64,000 nucleotides of DNA from Desulfobacteraceae bacterium UBA2174 (GCA_002327445.1 DCWA01000041.1:56973-120972); one strand, 5' to 3'. Shown: positions 34,120-42,699, counted from the first letter of the stretch. Made by a program: numbers and translations. Notes: generated by a model from the sequence alone, not told the origin.

Positions 34120-34149
34120 TTGACTTCGATTGTCCAGTGCTGATATATA
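34120..34149 (+). promoter_or_regulatory. Candidate promoter of the DEAD-box helicase
   Basis: TTGACT at 34120-34125 and TATATA at 34144-34149 with an 18-bp spacer. Transcription would begin near 34156, giving a ~97-nt leader that contains a strong terminator hairpin before the start codon. Confidence 0.5.
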
Positions 34150-34198
34150 ACCCATACTTTTTGAAAGTTTCCCGGTTGAAACAGTTTTTAGTACTCAT

Positions 34199-34228
34199 GC
34201 CCCGGAAATGCTTTCCGGGGCTTTTTTA
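34199..34228 (+). terminator. Intrinsic terminator in the helicase leader (attenuator candidate)
   Basis: GCCCCGGAAA (34199-34208), loop TGC, TTTCCGGGGC (34212-34221), then CTTTTTT-type T run to 34227. The stem is perfect over 10 bp. It stands only 25-30 bp before the helicase ATG (34253), and no gene ends upstream on this strand. It therefore most likely stops transcription conditionally rather than ending a gene. The conditional behaviour is inferred. Confidence 0.75.
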
Positions 34229-34252
34229 TTACCTCAAAGGTCAAAGGATTTT

Positions 34253-35515
34253 ATGAATTTCACCGAATTTGCCTTTCATCCCCGCATCGCCGCCGGTATC
34301 CAGGCGGCCGGCTACACCCAACCGACGCCAATCCAGGCCCGCGCCTTGGGGCCTGCCCTTCAGGGCCGCGACATCATGGGCCTGGCCCAGACCGGTACGG
34401 GCAAAACCGCCGCTTTCGTGCTGCCAATCCTGCAACGCCTGATTCACCGCTCCGAAAAAAGCTGCCGTGCCTTGATCATCGCGCCGACGCGGGAACTGGC
34501 CCAACAGACCCACCAGGCCATCGAAACGCTGGGCCGCCGAACCGGCCTGCGCAGCGCGACGGTCTACGGAGGGGTCAGTATCCATCAGCAGATCCAGAAC
34601 CTCAAACGCGGTGCCGACATTGTCGTGGCCTGCCCCGGCCGCCTGCTGGATCATGTGGGCAGAAAAAGTCTCGATTTAACCCGCATCGAGATGCTGGTGA
34701 TCGATGAAGCCGACCAGATGCTCGACATGGGCTTTTTGCCCGATGTCCGGCGCATTCTCGCTTGTTTGCCCCAACAGCGGCAGAACATGCTCTTTTCGGC
34801 CACCATGCCGGATGAAATCAGGACGCTGGCGGACAACCTTCTCAAGGACCCGGTCACGGTACAGATTAATGCGGCCAAGCCGGCCGACACCGTGCAGCAC
34901 GCCCTGTTTCCGGTGGCGGCCCATCTCAAGACACCGCTTCTGTTCAAGCTGCTTCATGGAAATGACGCCTTGTCGGTGCTGGTGTTCACCCGCACCAAGC
35001 ACCGGGCCAAGCGCCTGGGAGAGCAATTGGCGCGCGCCGGCTACCGCTCGGCTTCGCTGCAGGGCAATCTCAGCCAGAACCGCCGGCAGGCGGCACTGGA
35101 CGGATTTCGAGACGGCACCTTCCAGATCCTGGTGGCCACGGACATCGCGGCCCGGGGCATCGACGTGGCCAAGGTCTCCCATGTGATCAACTATGATGTG
35201 CCCTCCACCACCGACGCGTATATCCACCGCATCGGCCGCACGGGGAGGGCCACCTGCAGCGGGGATGCCTTCACCCTCGTCACGGAAGAAGACGGCGCCA
35301 TGGTCCGGGCCATCGACCGGGTCATTGGCCATCGGGTGGAACGGCGCACCCTGCCGGACTTCGACTACCGGGCGAGATCGCAAGAGCCCGATACGGTTCG
35401 GGCATCCGCCCCTCGCCCCCGTCGCGCCGCCCCACCGTCGCCGAATCCCTTTGCCCGGAAAAGCGCTAGCGGGCGTTTTGCCGGCAACTCGCCTTCTTAC
35501 CGAGGCGGCCGATAA
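34253..35515 (+). CDS. DEAD-box RNA helicase, RhlE type
   Basis: 420 residues from ATG 34253, with AAAGGA upstream. Full motif set: Q motif GYTQPTPIQ, motif I AQTGTGKT, Ia PTRELAQQ, II VIDEADQML, III SATM, IV VLVFTRTK, V ATDIAARGID, VI HRIGRTGRA. A short, basic, low-complexity tail ends GNSPSYRGGR. It unwinds short RNA duplexes in ribosome assembly or mRNA decay. The leader terminator suggests control by transcription attenuation, as might suit a cold-responsive helicase. Confidence 0.93.
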   Translation: MNFTEFAFHPRIAAGIQAAGYTQPTPIQARALGPALQGRDIMGLAQTGTGKTAAFVLPILQRLIHRSEKSCRALIIAPTRELAQQTHQAIETLGRRTGLRSATVYGGVSIHQQIQNLKRGADIVVACPGRLLDHVGRKSLDLTRIEMLVIDEADQMLDMGFLPDVRRILACLPQQRQNMLFSATMPDEIRTLADNLLKDPVTVQINAAKPADTVQHALFPVAAHLKTPLLFKLLHGNDALSVLVFTRTKHRAKRLGEQLARAGYRSASLQGNLSQNRRQAALDGFRDGTFQILVATDIAARGIDVAKVSHVINYDVPSTTDAYIHRIGRTGRATCSGDAFTLVTEEDGAMVRAIDRVIGHRVERRTLPDFDYRARSQEPDTVRASAPRPRRAAPPSPNPFARKSASGRFAGNSPSYRGGR

Positions 35516-35681
35516 GAACCACGGCGGTGGAAAGGCAGCGGTTGCGGCTTCAAATGATCTTCATTTTTGAGTATGATGACCCTGCCAGCGTCCAACAGGA
35601 TCGTTTCATTCCGGCATCCAGTTCGTCAACATGAGCGCTGCCGCCGGCCGCTGGCGTGGCCGGCCCGCTCAAATAACGGAT

Positions 35682-35838
35682 ACCGGTTGCCGATCAGAAG
35701 ATGGCCACCGGTTGCCGATCGAACGACGCGCACCGGTTGCCGATCGAACGACGCGCACCGGTTGCCGATCAGACGATGGGCGCCGGTTGCCGATCAGACG
35801 ATGGGCGCCGGTTGCCGATCGAATGACGCGCACCGGTT
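35682..35838. repeat. 25-bp tandem repeat, about 6.3 copies
   Basis: Six consecutive 25-bp units start at 35682, 35707, 35732, 35757, 35782 and 35807, with a partial seventh at 35832. All begin (A/G)CCGGTTGCCGATC. The second half alternates between two forms, GAACGACGCGC and AGACGATGGGC. The period is not a multiple of three, so it shifts frame every unit and is not coding. No spacers, so not CRISPR. Confidence 0.85.
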
Positions 35839-35844
35839 CCCCCG

Positions 35845-35940
35845 TTGTCATCCCGACCAGCTCCCCTCCTTGTCATCCCGAGGAGCCCCCCTCCTTGTCA
35901 TCCCGAGGAGCGCAGCGACGAGGGATCTCTTCGGGATGGC
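35845..35940. repeat. Dispersed GTCATCCCGAGGAG repeats, three staggered copies
   Basis: Three copies of TTGTCATCCCGA start at about 35845, 35870 and 35896. The last is the fullest, running TCATCCCGAGGAGCGCAGCG then ACGAGGGATCT and an inverted CGGGATGGCA end. It belongs to the same family as 24924-25165, in the opposite orientation. Confidence 0.7.
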
Positions 35941-35965
35941 AGGAAAGAAGGAAGGCGACCCTCCG

Positions 35966-36979
35966 ATGATGACCCGCGCGACACGAATCATCTTCCCCCT
36001 GGTGATGCTCATCGGTTTCGTCATGACCGCAAACTGCCAGGCGACCGGCGCATCCTTTACCATCGTCACCGGCAAGGCCGAAGGCACCTACTACTCCTTG
36101 GGCACGGCGTTGGCGGAGGCGCTGGCAGAAAGCCTTCCCGAGGTGAGCATCACGGTCCGGCCAGGATCCACCGCGCTGGTCAATCTCGGGATGATCCAGT
36201 CCGGCAAGATTGAGTCGGCATTTGTCCGGAGCACCACCGCCCATCTTGCCTTCACGGGCAAGGACCAGTTCACCGACGCCCCCGTCGCCAACATTCGCGG
36301 CATCGCTTCACTGTATCCGGATGCCGTACAAATCGTGACCCGCCCCGCCGCCTACATCAACACCTTCAAGGATTTGGAAGGCAAGATCGTCATCATGGGG
36401 GAACGCGCCGGCAGCACGTCCCTGGATGCGGGCAACATGATCAAAGCCGCCGGCATGGCCCCGGAAAACTTCGGCAAAATCGAATGGCTGGGGTCAGCTG
36501 AGGCCGCCCGGATGATCCGCGAAGACCTCGCCGACGCCGCATTCCTCAGCTCCGGCATCCCCAGCGCAACCGTGATGGAGCTTTGCGCCAACACCGATAT
36601 CTCAATCCTCGGCCTCGAAGACACCCTGATCCAAAAAATCACCGAGACCTATCCGTTCTATGTCAGGATGTCGATTCCGGCGGACACCTATATCGACCAA
36701 ACCAAACCGGTGAACACGGTGGGGGCCATGGCCCAGTGGGTCTGTGCCGCGGAGGTGCCGGAAGAGCTGGTCTACCAGTTGACCAGGGCGCTGTGGGAGC
36801 CTGCCATGCCCCCATTTGCCGGCAAGGACGAAAAACCGCTGCCGCCGGCGGCGCTTCGCATCGCCTGGGCGCATTTAAAGGGGATAGACCTGGCGCTGGA
36901 AACCGCCCTGAACGCGATGGCGATTCCGCTGCACCCGGGTGCGGAGCGGTTCTACAGGGAAAAGGGGCTTCTCAAGTAG
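35966..36979 (+). CDS. TAXI-family TRAP transporter solute-binding protein, orphan
   Basis: 337 residues; ATG 35966 or the adjacent 35969, with GAAGGAAGG about 10 nt upstream. A signal peptide (IIFPLVMLIGFVMTANCQAT, possibly a lipoprotein at Cys) precedes the TAXI fold: FTIVTGKAEGTYYSLGTALA, ITVRPGSTALVNLGMIQSGK, and LEGKIVIMGERAGSTSLDAG. It would bind a carboxylate or amino acid such as glutamate in the periplasm. No TRAP membrane subunit is in the window, so it must share a permease elsewhere or act as a sensor protein. Confidence 0.88.
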   Translation: MMTRATRIIFPLVMLIGFVMTANCQATGASFTIVTGKAEGTYYSLGTALAEALAESLPEVSITVRPGSTALVNLGMIQSGKIESAFVRSTTAHLAFTGKDQFTDAPVANIRGIASLYPDAVQIVTRPAAYINTFKDLEGKIVIMGERAGSTSLDAGNMIKAAGMAPENFGKIEWLGSAEAARMIREDLADAAFLSSGIPSATVMELCANTDISILGLEDTLIQKITETYPFYVRMSIPADTYIDQTKPVNTVGAMAQWVCAAEVPEELVYQLTRALWEPAMPPFAGKDEKPLPPAALRIAWAHLKGIDLALETALNAMAIPLHPGAERFYREKGLLK

Positions 36980-37200
36980 CTCCCGTCATGCACCCCGGCC
37001 GGCCACTCCCGATACTCGGGTATCCCGATCGGCCCGCATGCCGTATGGGCAGGAGAGCGCCTCTTTTCGCCATGTCGCACCCCCTCGTTCGTTGTCCTTC
37101 CGAGGGACTCCCCCTTCGGGTCATTCCCGGGAGTTCCCTCTTCCGGTCATTCCGAAACGCTTCCTTTTCCGATCATTCCAAGACGCCCTGGAGACGAACA
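36980..37200. repeat. Intergenic stretch with degenerate GTCATTCC repeats
   Basis: Between TAXI and the sirtuin. From about 37080 to 37190 there are several degenerate units (TCATTCCCGGGAG, GTCATTCCGAAACG, ATCATTCCAAGACG) spaced by roughly 26 bp, decayed members of the dispersed repeat family. No promoter could be picked with confidence. Confidence 0.45.
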
Positions 37201-38055
37201 ATGAATCCAGTCATGATCGAAGCCATTGCCCGGCGGCTGGAATCCGGCGGGCGGTTAACGGTGATGAGCGGAGCGGGGATTTCAGCAGAAAGCGGGATTC
37301 CGACATTCCGGGGGACGGAAGGATACTGGACGGTGGGATCGCGTGTCTATCACCCCCAGGAGATGGCCACGCGCGCCATGTTCGACCGGTCGCCGCGGGA
37401 AGTCTGGCGCTGGTACCTGTACCGCATGGGTGTCTGCCGCCAGGCGGCCCCCAATGCGGGCCACCGGGCGGTGGTGGACCTGGAGCGCCTTCTGGGCGAG
37501 CGCTTCACCCTGATCACCCAGAACGTGGATGGGCTTCACCTGCGCGCCGGTTCCAGCCCCGGGCGCGCCCTGCAGATCCACGGGAACGTCTTTTTTATGC
37601 GGTGCGCTGGCGAATGTTCGACGGCAGTCTTTCCCCTTCCGGCCGATGTCCCCGCCAAGGAGCCCGACGAACCGTTGACCGACGCCGAAGCGGCCCGGCT
37701 GGTCTGCCCTCGCTGCGGCGGCCTGGCCCGTCCCCACGTGCTGTGGTTCGACGAAACCTACAACGAGGTCCACTACCGTTTTCACAGTGCGCTGGAGGCA
37801 GCCGCAAGCACCCGGGTGCTGATCATCGTGGGCACCTCTGGGGCCACCAATCTACCCAACCAGGTGGCCCATCTCGCCAAATCCAAAGGCGCGTTGGTCA
37901 TCGACGTCAACATCGCGGAAAACGTCTTCACCCGCCTGGCCTTGGCCCACCCTGAAGGCTTTTTCATCCAGCAGCCCGGTGCGACGGCACTGCCGGCCCT
38001 GGCACAAGCCCTGGCCGCCGCGTTGCCGAAGGCAAGCGGCGCAAGCAAAAAATAG
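37201..38055 (+). CDS. cobB: Sirtuin, NAD-dependent protein deacylase
   Basis: 284 residues. NAD-binding GAGISAESGIPTFRG starts near residue 24, with TQNVDGLH, the catalytic His in IHGN, and a zinc module with cysteines in FMRCAGECS and VCPRCGG. SGATNLPNQVAH and VIDVNIAENVF complete the Rossmann fold. It removes acyl groups from lysines, which fits a genome rich in acyl-CoA chemistry. The segment PHVLWFDETYNEVHYRFHSA is close to the usual PxVVxFGE form, but with Asp-Glu. Confidence 0.92.
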   Translation: MNPVMIEAIARRLESGGRLTVMSGAGISAESGIPTFRGTEGYWTVGSRVYHPQEMATRAMFDRSPREVWRWYLYRMGVCRQAAPNAGHRAVVDLERLLGERFTLITQNVDGLHLRAGSSPGRALQIHGNVFFMRCAGECSTAVFPLPADVPAKEPDEPLTDAEAARLVCPRCGGLARPHVLWFDETYNEVHYRFHSALEAAASTRVLIIVGTSGATNLPNQVAHLAKSKGALVIDVNIAENVFTRLALAHPEGFFIQQPGATALPALAQALAAALPKASGASKK

Positions 38056-38067
38056 ACGCCCCGCAAT

Positions 38068-38928
38068 TCACGGCGCTGATGACAAATCCTTGATACGGTC
38101 CAGCAGACAGCGGTAGATCCGCTTGCCCAACGGTCCCACCGCTCCGCTGCCCACCGGCCGGCCGTCGATACGGGCCAGGGCCAGCACTTCGGTGACCGTG
38201 CCGGTCAGGAAGGCTTCGTCGGCGGACGCCAGTTCGCTGCGGTCGTAGTAGCGTTCCTCGACCGTAATGCCTTCGTCCCGGCAGATGTCCATCACCACCT
38301 GACGGGTGATCCCCGGCAGGATTTGGGGGGTGAGAGGATGGGTGATCAGGTGGCCGTTTTTTGCGATGAAGAGGTTCGAGCTGGTCCCCTCGCGCACCAC
38401 CCCCTCGGCGGAAACGAAGATGGCGTCGAACACCCCTGCCTCCAGGGCCTGCTGCTTGGCCATGCAGTTGGGCAGCAGTTGCACCGTCTTGATGTCGCAG
38501 CGGCCCCAGCGCAGATCGGTCACGGTGATGGCCGAGGCCCCCTTTTCGCGCAGCTCCGGCGGCTTCTCGCGCACCGGACGAATCGTCATGAAGAACTGCA
38601 GCGGCGTTCCCGCCGGCGGATAGGCATGATCCCGGGGCGCCACGCCGCGGGAGATCTGCAGATAAATGCCGGCCCGGGGAATCAGGGCCTTGGCGAACAG
38701 ATCCAGGATGGCGTCCCGCACCATGTCCCGGGGCAGGGGCACGAAGGCGAGTTCGCCCATGGAGCGCTCCAGGCGGTCCAGGTGGGGTTCGAGGCAAAAG
38801 AGCTTTCCGTTGTAGCTGGCCACGTATTCGTAGACCGCATCGCCGAAGTTGTAGCCGCGGTCTTCGGCGGGAACCATCGCCTCGGCGATGGGCATGATTT
38901 TTCCGTTGAGATAGGCGAGTTCGGGCAT
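38068..38928 (-). CDS. Class IV aminotransferase, D-amino-acid transaminase-like
   Basis: 286 residues, fold type IV PLP enzyme. MPELAYLNGKIMPIAEAMV and DRGYNFGDAVYEYVASYNGK form the N-domain. The PLP lysine lies in DIKTVQLLPNCMAKQQA, and EGTSSNLFIAKNG plus LPGITRQVVMDIC complete the site. The overall pattern fits D-alanine aminotransferase (dat) better than branched-chain (ilvE), but the two cannot be separated safely. It would exchange amino groups between D-amino acids and 2-oxoacids. It is convergent with the sirtuin, 12 bp apart. Confidence 0.88.
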   Translation of the reverse strand: MPELAYLNGKIMPIAEAMVPAEDRGYNFGDAVYEYVASYNGKLFCLEPHLDRLERSMGELAFVPLPRDMVRDAILDLFAKALIPRAGIYLQISRGVAPRDHAYPPAGTPLQFFMTIRPVREKPPELREKGASAITVTDLRWGRCDIKTVQLLPNCMAKQQALEAGVFDAIFVSAEGVVREGTSSNLFIAKNGHLITHPLTPQILPGITRQVVMDICRDEGITVEERYYDRSELASADEAFLTGTVTEVLALARIDGRPVGSGAVGPLGKRIYRCLLDRIKDLSSAP

Positions 38929-39073
38929 CTGGAAGCTCCTTGGTCGATGGTTACGGGTCGTTGATCATGGATTCGTTCGCCAAAAAGTGATTTTCAACTC
39001 CGGCGAACGCCGCAAAAACAGAAAAAAAATTAATTGGCTGCCGCTTTGATGGTTGTTTTTTACCCGGGCATCA

Positions 39074-40759
39074 TCATTGCCGGGTCAACTGGCGGTACTT
39101 GATCCGGTGGGGACGGTCGACGGCATCCCCCATGCGCCGGCGGCGGTCGGCCTCGTAGTCCGAGTAGTTGCCCTCGAACCAGACCACCCGGCTGTCGCCC
39201 TCGAAAGCGAGGATGTGGGTGGCGATGCGGTCGAGAAACCACCGATCATGGCTGATGATCACCGCGCAGCCGGCGAAATTCTCCAGGGCTTCCTCCAGGG
39301 CGCGCATGGTGTTCACATCCAGGTCGTTGGTCGGCTCGTCCAGCAGCAGGACGTTGGCCCCGGCCTTGAGCATCCGCGCCAGATGCACCCGGTTGCGTTC
39401 GCCGCCGGAGATCTGGTCCACCTTCTTCTGCTGGTCGGCGCCGGAAAAATTGAACCGCGCCACGTAGGCCCGGGATTTGACGGAAACCCCGCCCAAATCC
39501 AGCAGATCCTTCCCGTCGCAGATCGCCTCCCAGATCGTCTGCTGCGGATCGAGGCTCTCCCGACTCTGGTCCACGTAGGCCATCTTCACGGTTTCGCCGA
39601 TGCGAAAAGTGCCCGCATCCGGTGTTTCCTGGCCGGTGATCATCCGGAACAGGGTGGTCTTGCCCGCCCCGTTCGGCCCGATGACCCCCACGATACCGCC
39701 CGGTGGCAGGGAGAAGCTCATCTCGTCCACCAGAAGCCGGTCGCCGTACCCCTTGGTCACCTTGTCGGCCTCGATGACCAAATTGCCCAGCCGGGGCCCG
39801 GGCGGGATGTAGATCTCCAGGTCGCCGGCCCGGACTGCCCCCTGCTGGCTCAGCAGCCGTTCGTAGGCGTGGATGCGGGCCTTGGACTTGGCCTGGCGCG
39901 CCTTGGGGGCCATCCGGATCCATTCCAGCTCCCGGGCGAGGGTCTTGTGGCGCTGGCTTTCGGCCTTTTCCTCGCGCCGCAGGCGCTCCTGCTTCTGTTC
40001 GAGCCAGGAGGAGTAGTTGCCCTTCCAGGGAATTCCCCGGCCCCGGTCCAGCTCCAGGATCCAGCCGGCGACGTTGTCGAGAAAGTAGCGGTCGTGGGTC
40101 ACGGCGATCACCGTGCCCGCGTACTGCTGCAAGTGGTGTTCGAGCCAGGCCACGGTTTCCGCGTCCAGGTGGTTGGTGGGCTCGTCGAGAAGCAGGATGT
40201 CGGGCTTTTGCAACAGCAGCCGGCAAAGCGCCACCCGCCGCCGCTCCCCTCCGGAAAGGGTGCGCACCGGGGTTTCTCCCTCGGGGCAGCGCAGGGCGTC
40301 CATCGCCATTTCAAGGCGCGCATCCAGGTCCCAGGCGTCCGCGGCGTCCAGCTTGTCCTGCACCTCGGCCTGGCGGGCGATGAGCCGGTCCATGGCGTTC
40401 TCGTCCATCGGTTCGACGAACCGCTCGTTGATGCGGTTGAACTCGTCGAGCAGGGCCACGGTCTCGGCCACGCCCTCCTCCACGACCTGGCGCACCGTCT
40501 TTTCAGGGTCCAGCACCGGCTCCTGGGCCAGCATCCCGACGCTGTAGCCGGGGGAAAAGATCACCTCGCCGTTGAAGTCCCGATCCTCGCTGGCCATGAT
40601 GCGCAACAACGAACTCTTGCCCGAACCGTTGAGCCCCAGCACCCCGATCTTGGCCCCGTAAAAATACGACAGCGAGATGTCCTCGAGCACCGGCCGCTTG
40701 TTGTAGTACTTGCTCACGCGGACCATGGAACAGATGATCTGGTTTGGCTCCTGCGCCAT
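39074..40759 (-). CDS. ettA: Energy-dependent translational throttle protein EttA (ABC-F)
   Basis: 561 residues with two ABC domains: Walker A GLNGSGKSS and GPNGAGKTT, signatures LSGGERRR and ISGGERNR, and Walker B LLLDEPTN in both. The linker (PtIM) has MAPKARQAKSKARIHAYERL, the EttA-type E-site tRNA-interacting arm. No membrane segments. It gates the first elongation step according to the ATP/ADP ratio. A good promoter lies upstream on the minus strand. Confidence 0.95.
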   Translation of the reverse strand: MAQEPNQIICSMVRVSKYYNKRPVLEDISLSYFYGAKIGVLGLNGSGKSSLLRIMASEDRDFNGEVIFSPGYSVGMLAQEPVLDPEKTVRQVVEEGVAETVALLDEFNRINERFVEPMDENAMDRLIARQAEVQDKLDAADAWDLDARLEMAMDALRCPEGETPVRTLSGGERRRVALCRLLLQKPDILLLDEPTNHLDAETVAWLEHHLQQYAGTVIAVTHDRYFLDNVAGWILELDRGRGIPWKGNYSSWLEQKQERLRREEKAESQRHKTLARELEWIRMAPKARQAKSKARIHAYERLLSQQGAVRAGDLEIYIPPGPRLGNLVIEADKVTKGYGDRLLVDEMSFSLPPGGIVGVIGPNGAGKTTLFRMITGQETPDAGTFRIGETVKMAYVDQSRESLDPQQTIWEAICDGKDLLDLGGVSVKSRAYVARFNFSGADQQKKVDQISGGERNRVHLARMLKAGANVLLLDEPTNDLDVNTMRALEEALENFAGCAVIISHDRWFLDRIATHILAFEGDSRVVWFEGNYSDYEADRRRRMGDAVDRPHRIKYRQLTRQ

Positions 40760-40854
40760 GACGAATACCTCCCCGAGGGCCCGCCTCGGCCTTCAGCATC
40801 AAAAAATGCAAATAATCATGAAAAGTTCCACTTTGGCCTGACAAAAGAAGCGCC

Positions 40855-40884
40855 ATCATACGGCATGCCCCCCGCGACGGTCAA
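40855..40884 (-). promoter_or_regulatory. Candidate sigma70 promoter of ettA
   Basis: Minus strand -35 TTGACC (40884-40879), 18-bp spacer, -10 TATGAT (40860-40855). Ten of twelve bases match consensus. Predicted leader about 90 nt. Confidence 0.6.
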
Positions 40885-40904
40885 CTGCCGCCTGGAGAGC
40901 GTTT

Positions 40905-40933
40905 TTGACATGTCCGCCCGGATGCGCTAAAAG
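40905..40933 (+). promoter_or_regulatory. Candidate promoter of the cold-shock gene, giving a long leader
   Basis: TTGACA at 40905-40910, 17-bp spacer, TAAAAG at 40928-40933. Transcription from about 40940 would leave a ~260-nt untranslated leader before ATG 41202, as is typical of cold-shock mRNAs whose leader folds differently with temperature. The leader's structure was not computed. Confidence 0.5.
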
Positions 40934-41201
40934 AACGATACATACCCACGGCCTTCGGGCCTGCCACCTGCCGTTTTCAACAGCGACCCCGCCACCGGGC
41001 CATCCGCTTGGGAGCCGGCTGAATCCCGGACCCATGCCATTCAGGGATGCCGGTTTCATCCTTGCCCCATGCCATGCCTCCCACCGTCGCGGCCGATGCA
41101 ACGCGGCAGGTCGCCAGTGTTGTCAGACCGCAGGCAGCGCCGCATCCATCGTGGAACGAAAGCGCACCCGAGGCCCACCGACCGAAAGGAGATTCACTGC
41201 G

Positions 41202-41402
41202 ATGCCGGAAGGACGCATCAAATGGTACGACGAGAAAAAAGGCTACGGTTTTATTGAAACCGAGGGCCAGGGGGATATTTTCTTCCACAAGAACGGAGTC
41301 AGGGACCCCGGCTATTTCGGGATTCGAAAGGACGAGCCGGTGAGCTTCGAGATCAAGACCACCCCCCGGGGAGCCCAGGCAGTGGAAGTGCGATTGAAAT
41401 AG
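41202..41402 (+). CDS. Cold-shock-domain protein
   Basis: 66 residues from ATG 41202, with AAAGGAG upstream. The nucleic-acid-binding beta-barrel shows RIKWYDEKKGYGFIET (RNP1) and GDIFFHKNGV (RNP2-like, with one His-based stacking residue). It differs from classic CspA by DEKKGYG in place of NxxKGFG, as in short CSD proteins of Desulfobacterota. Binds single-stranded RNA or DNA as a chaperone. Promoter about 270 bp upstream. Confidence 0.92.
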   Translation: MPEGRIKWYDEKKGYGFIETEGQGDIFFHKNGVRDPGYFGIRKDEPVSFEIKTTPRGAQAVEVRLK

Positions 41403-41421
41403 CCGGTGCAATGGGTGAAGA

Positions 41422-41451
41422 GCCGCCCGGAGCCTGAGGGCGCCGGGCGGC
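41422..41451. terminator. Weak terminator-like hairpin between convergent csp and parvulin genes
   Basis: GCCGCCCGG (41422-41430) pairs with CCGGGCGGC (41443-41451) around a 12-nt loop. No T run on either side, so it may be a Rho-independent-like pause or simply structure. Position between two convergent stop codons fits a shared terminator. Confidence 0.4.
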
Positions 41452-41465
41452 CGGAGCGCAAGACC

Positions 41466-42488
41466 TCAGATGAACTTTTCGATTTTGGCGCCCTGGCGCA
41501 GCCCGTCCACGTAGGCATCCAGTTTCTCGCGGACCGCCTGCTGCTTCAAATGCTCCAGGATGCGCGGTTTGACCGTATCATAGGCGATGGTTTCAGCATC
41601 CTTTCGCCCGGTGACCTGAATGAGGTGAAACCCGAAAGGAGTCTCCACCACCGGGCTGATTTCTTCCGGCTTGAGGGCGAAAGCCGCCTCCTCGAAGGGC
41701 TTGACCATCTGGCCGCGGGCGAAAAAGCCCAGATCGCCGCCGTTCTCCTTGCTGCCGGGATCCTGGGAACGGGCCTTGGCCAACTCGGCAAAATCGCCGC
41801 CGTCAACGATCTTTTGGCGGATTCCGTCGATCTGCTTGCGGGCTTCGGCCTTGGCGGCAGCGTCTGCCGTGGCCTCGGTGCGGATCAGGATGTGACGCGC
41901 CTGGACCTGCTCGGGCTGAACGAAGAGTTCCGGGTTGGCCTTGTAAAACTCATCGGCCCGGGCATCGGCTACCTCGATGCCTGAGACGACCTTGGATTCC
42001 ACCAGCTCCTGAATGGCCATCTGCCGGCGCAGCCGCTGGGACAGGGCGTCCCGGGTGAGCCCCGCGTTGGTCAGGGCCAGGTCGAAGGCGGCCGCATCGG
42101 CGAAACTCTGTGCCATTTCATCGATCTGGGCCTTTATTTTTTGCTCGTCCACCTTGATTTTCTGCTTGCGACTCTCCTGAAACAGCAACTCCTCGCCAAT
42201 CATCTGGTCCAGCACCTGGCCGCGGATCTGAACCAGGCCCTCCTCGGGCATCGGCTGCCCCTGGCGCGCCATGCGCCCCTGGATGCCGGCCAACTCGCGA
42301 TCAAGCTGGGCTTTCGATATCTTCTCACCGTTGACCGTGGCCACGGGAGATTCGGGCGCGGCATCAGCCTTCTGGACCGCAGCGGAGTCCTGTTTTTTCG
42401 CCTCTTGGGCCGAAACCGGATCCGCCGCGCCGATCCACATCCAACCCGCCATCATCCACAATGCCATCAAGATATATCCGCGTCGCAT
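41466..42488 (-). CDS. Periplasmic peptidyl-prolyl isomerase, SurA/PpiC type
   Basis: 340 residues from ATG 42488, with AAGGAG 6 nt upstream. Signal peptide residues 1-28 (ending VSAQ). SurA-like N-domain: VATVNGEKISKAQLDRELAG, then a helical region. Parvulin rotamase domain about residues 195-290: QARHILIRTEATADAAAKAE, DFAELAKARSQDPGSKENGG, LGFFARGQMVKPFEEAAFAL and TPFGFHLIQVTG. It helps fold outer-membrane proteins. Single gene, divergent from citrate synthase. Confidence 0.93.
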   Translation of the reverse strand: MRRGYILMALWMMAGWMWIGAADPVSAQEAKKQDSAAVQKADAAPESPVATVNGEKISKAQLDRELAGIQGRMARQGQPMPEEGLVQIRGQVLDQMIGEELLFQESRKQKIKVDEQKIKAQIDEMAQSFADAAAFDLALTNAGLTRDALSQRLRRQMAIQELVESKVVSGIEVADARADEFYKANPELFVQPEQVQARHILIRTEATADAAAKAEARKQIDGIRQKIVDGGDFAELAKARSQDPGSKENGGDLGFFARGQMVKPFEEAAFALKPEEISPVVETPFGFHLIQVTGRKDAETIAYDTVKPRILEHLKQQAVREKLDAYVDGLRQGAKIEKFI

Positions 42489-42699
42489 CAAAAACTCCTT
42501 TTCCCTTCAACAAGGAAGGCCCGCTCGCCAAAGCAGGCCGCCAAACCACCGTTGCTGCAACCTTACAATTGTCGGCAGCTTAAATCTATCCCCGCCGACT
42601 TGCAAGGGAAATCCCGCCGCCCTCACCGCCGGCAACCGCTTGACCCTTTCGGGGCTTTGGGCTAATGCTGGGCTCCATTGCGAAAAGGAGGGCCGGACC

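Larger units (their letters stand above)
35516..35965. other. Gene-free stretch with tandem and dispersed repeats
   Basis: 450 bp between the helicase and the TAXI gene. 35516-35681 shows nothing recognisable. 35682-35838 is a 25-bp tandem array. 35845-35940 holds dispersed GTCATCCCGAGGAG-type repeats. A Shine-Dalgarno-like GAAGGAAGG lies at about 35948-35956 before the next start. Confidence 0.7.
40760..41201. other. Divergent intergenic region between ettA and the cold-shock gene
   Basis: 442 bp without a gene. It contains a promoter for each side (next two entries). The right 260 bp would be transcribed as the leader of the cold-shock gene. No named RNA family was recognised in it. Confidence 0.6.

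Noticed and set aside
35682..35838. CRISPR-like appearance
   Set aside because: The 25-bp units are directly abutted with no spacers, and no cas gene is present.
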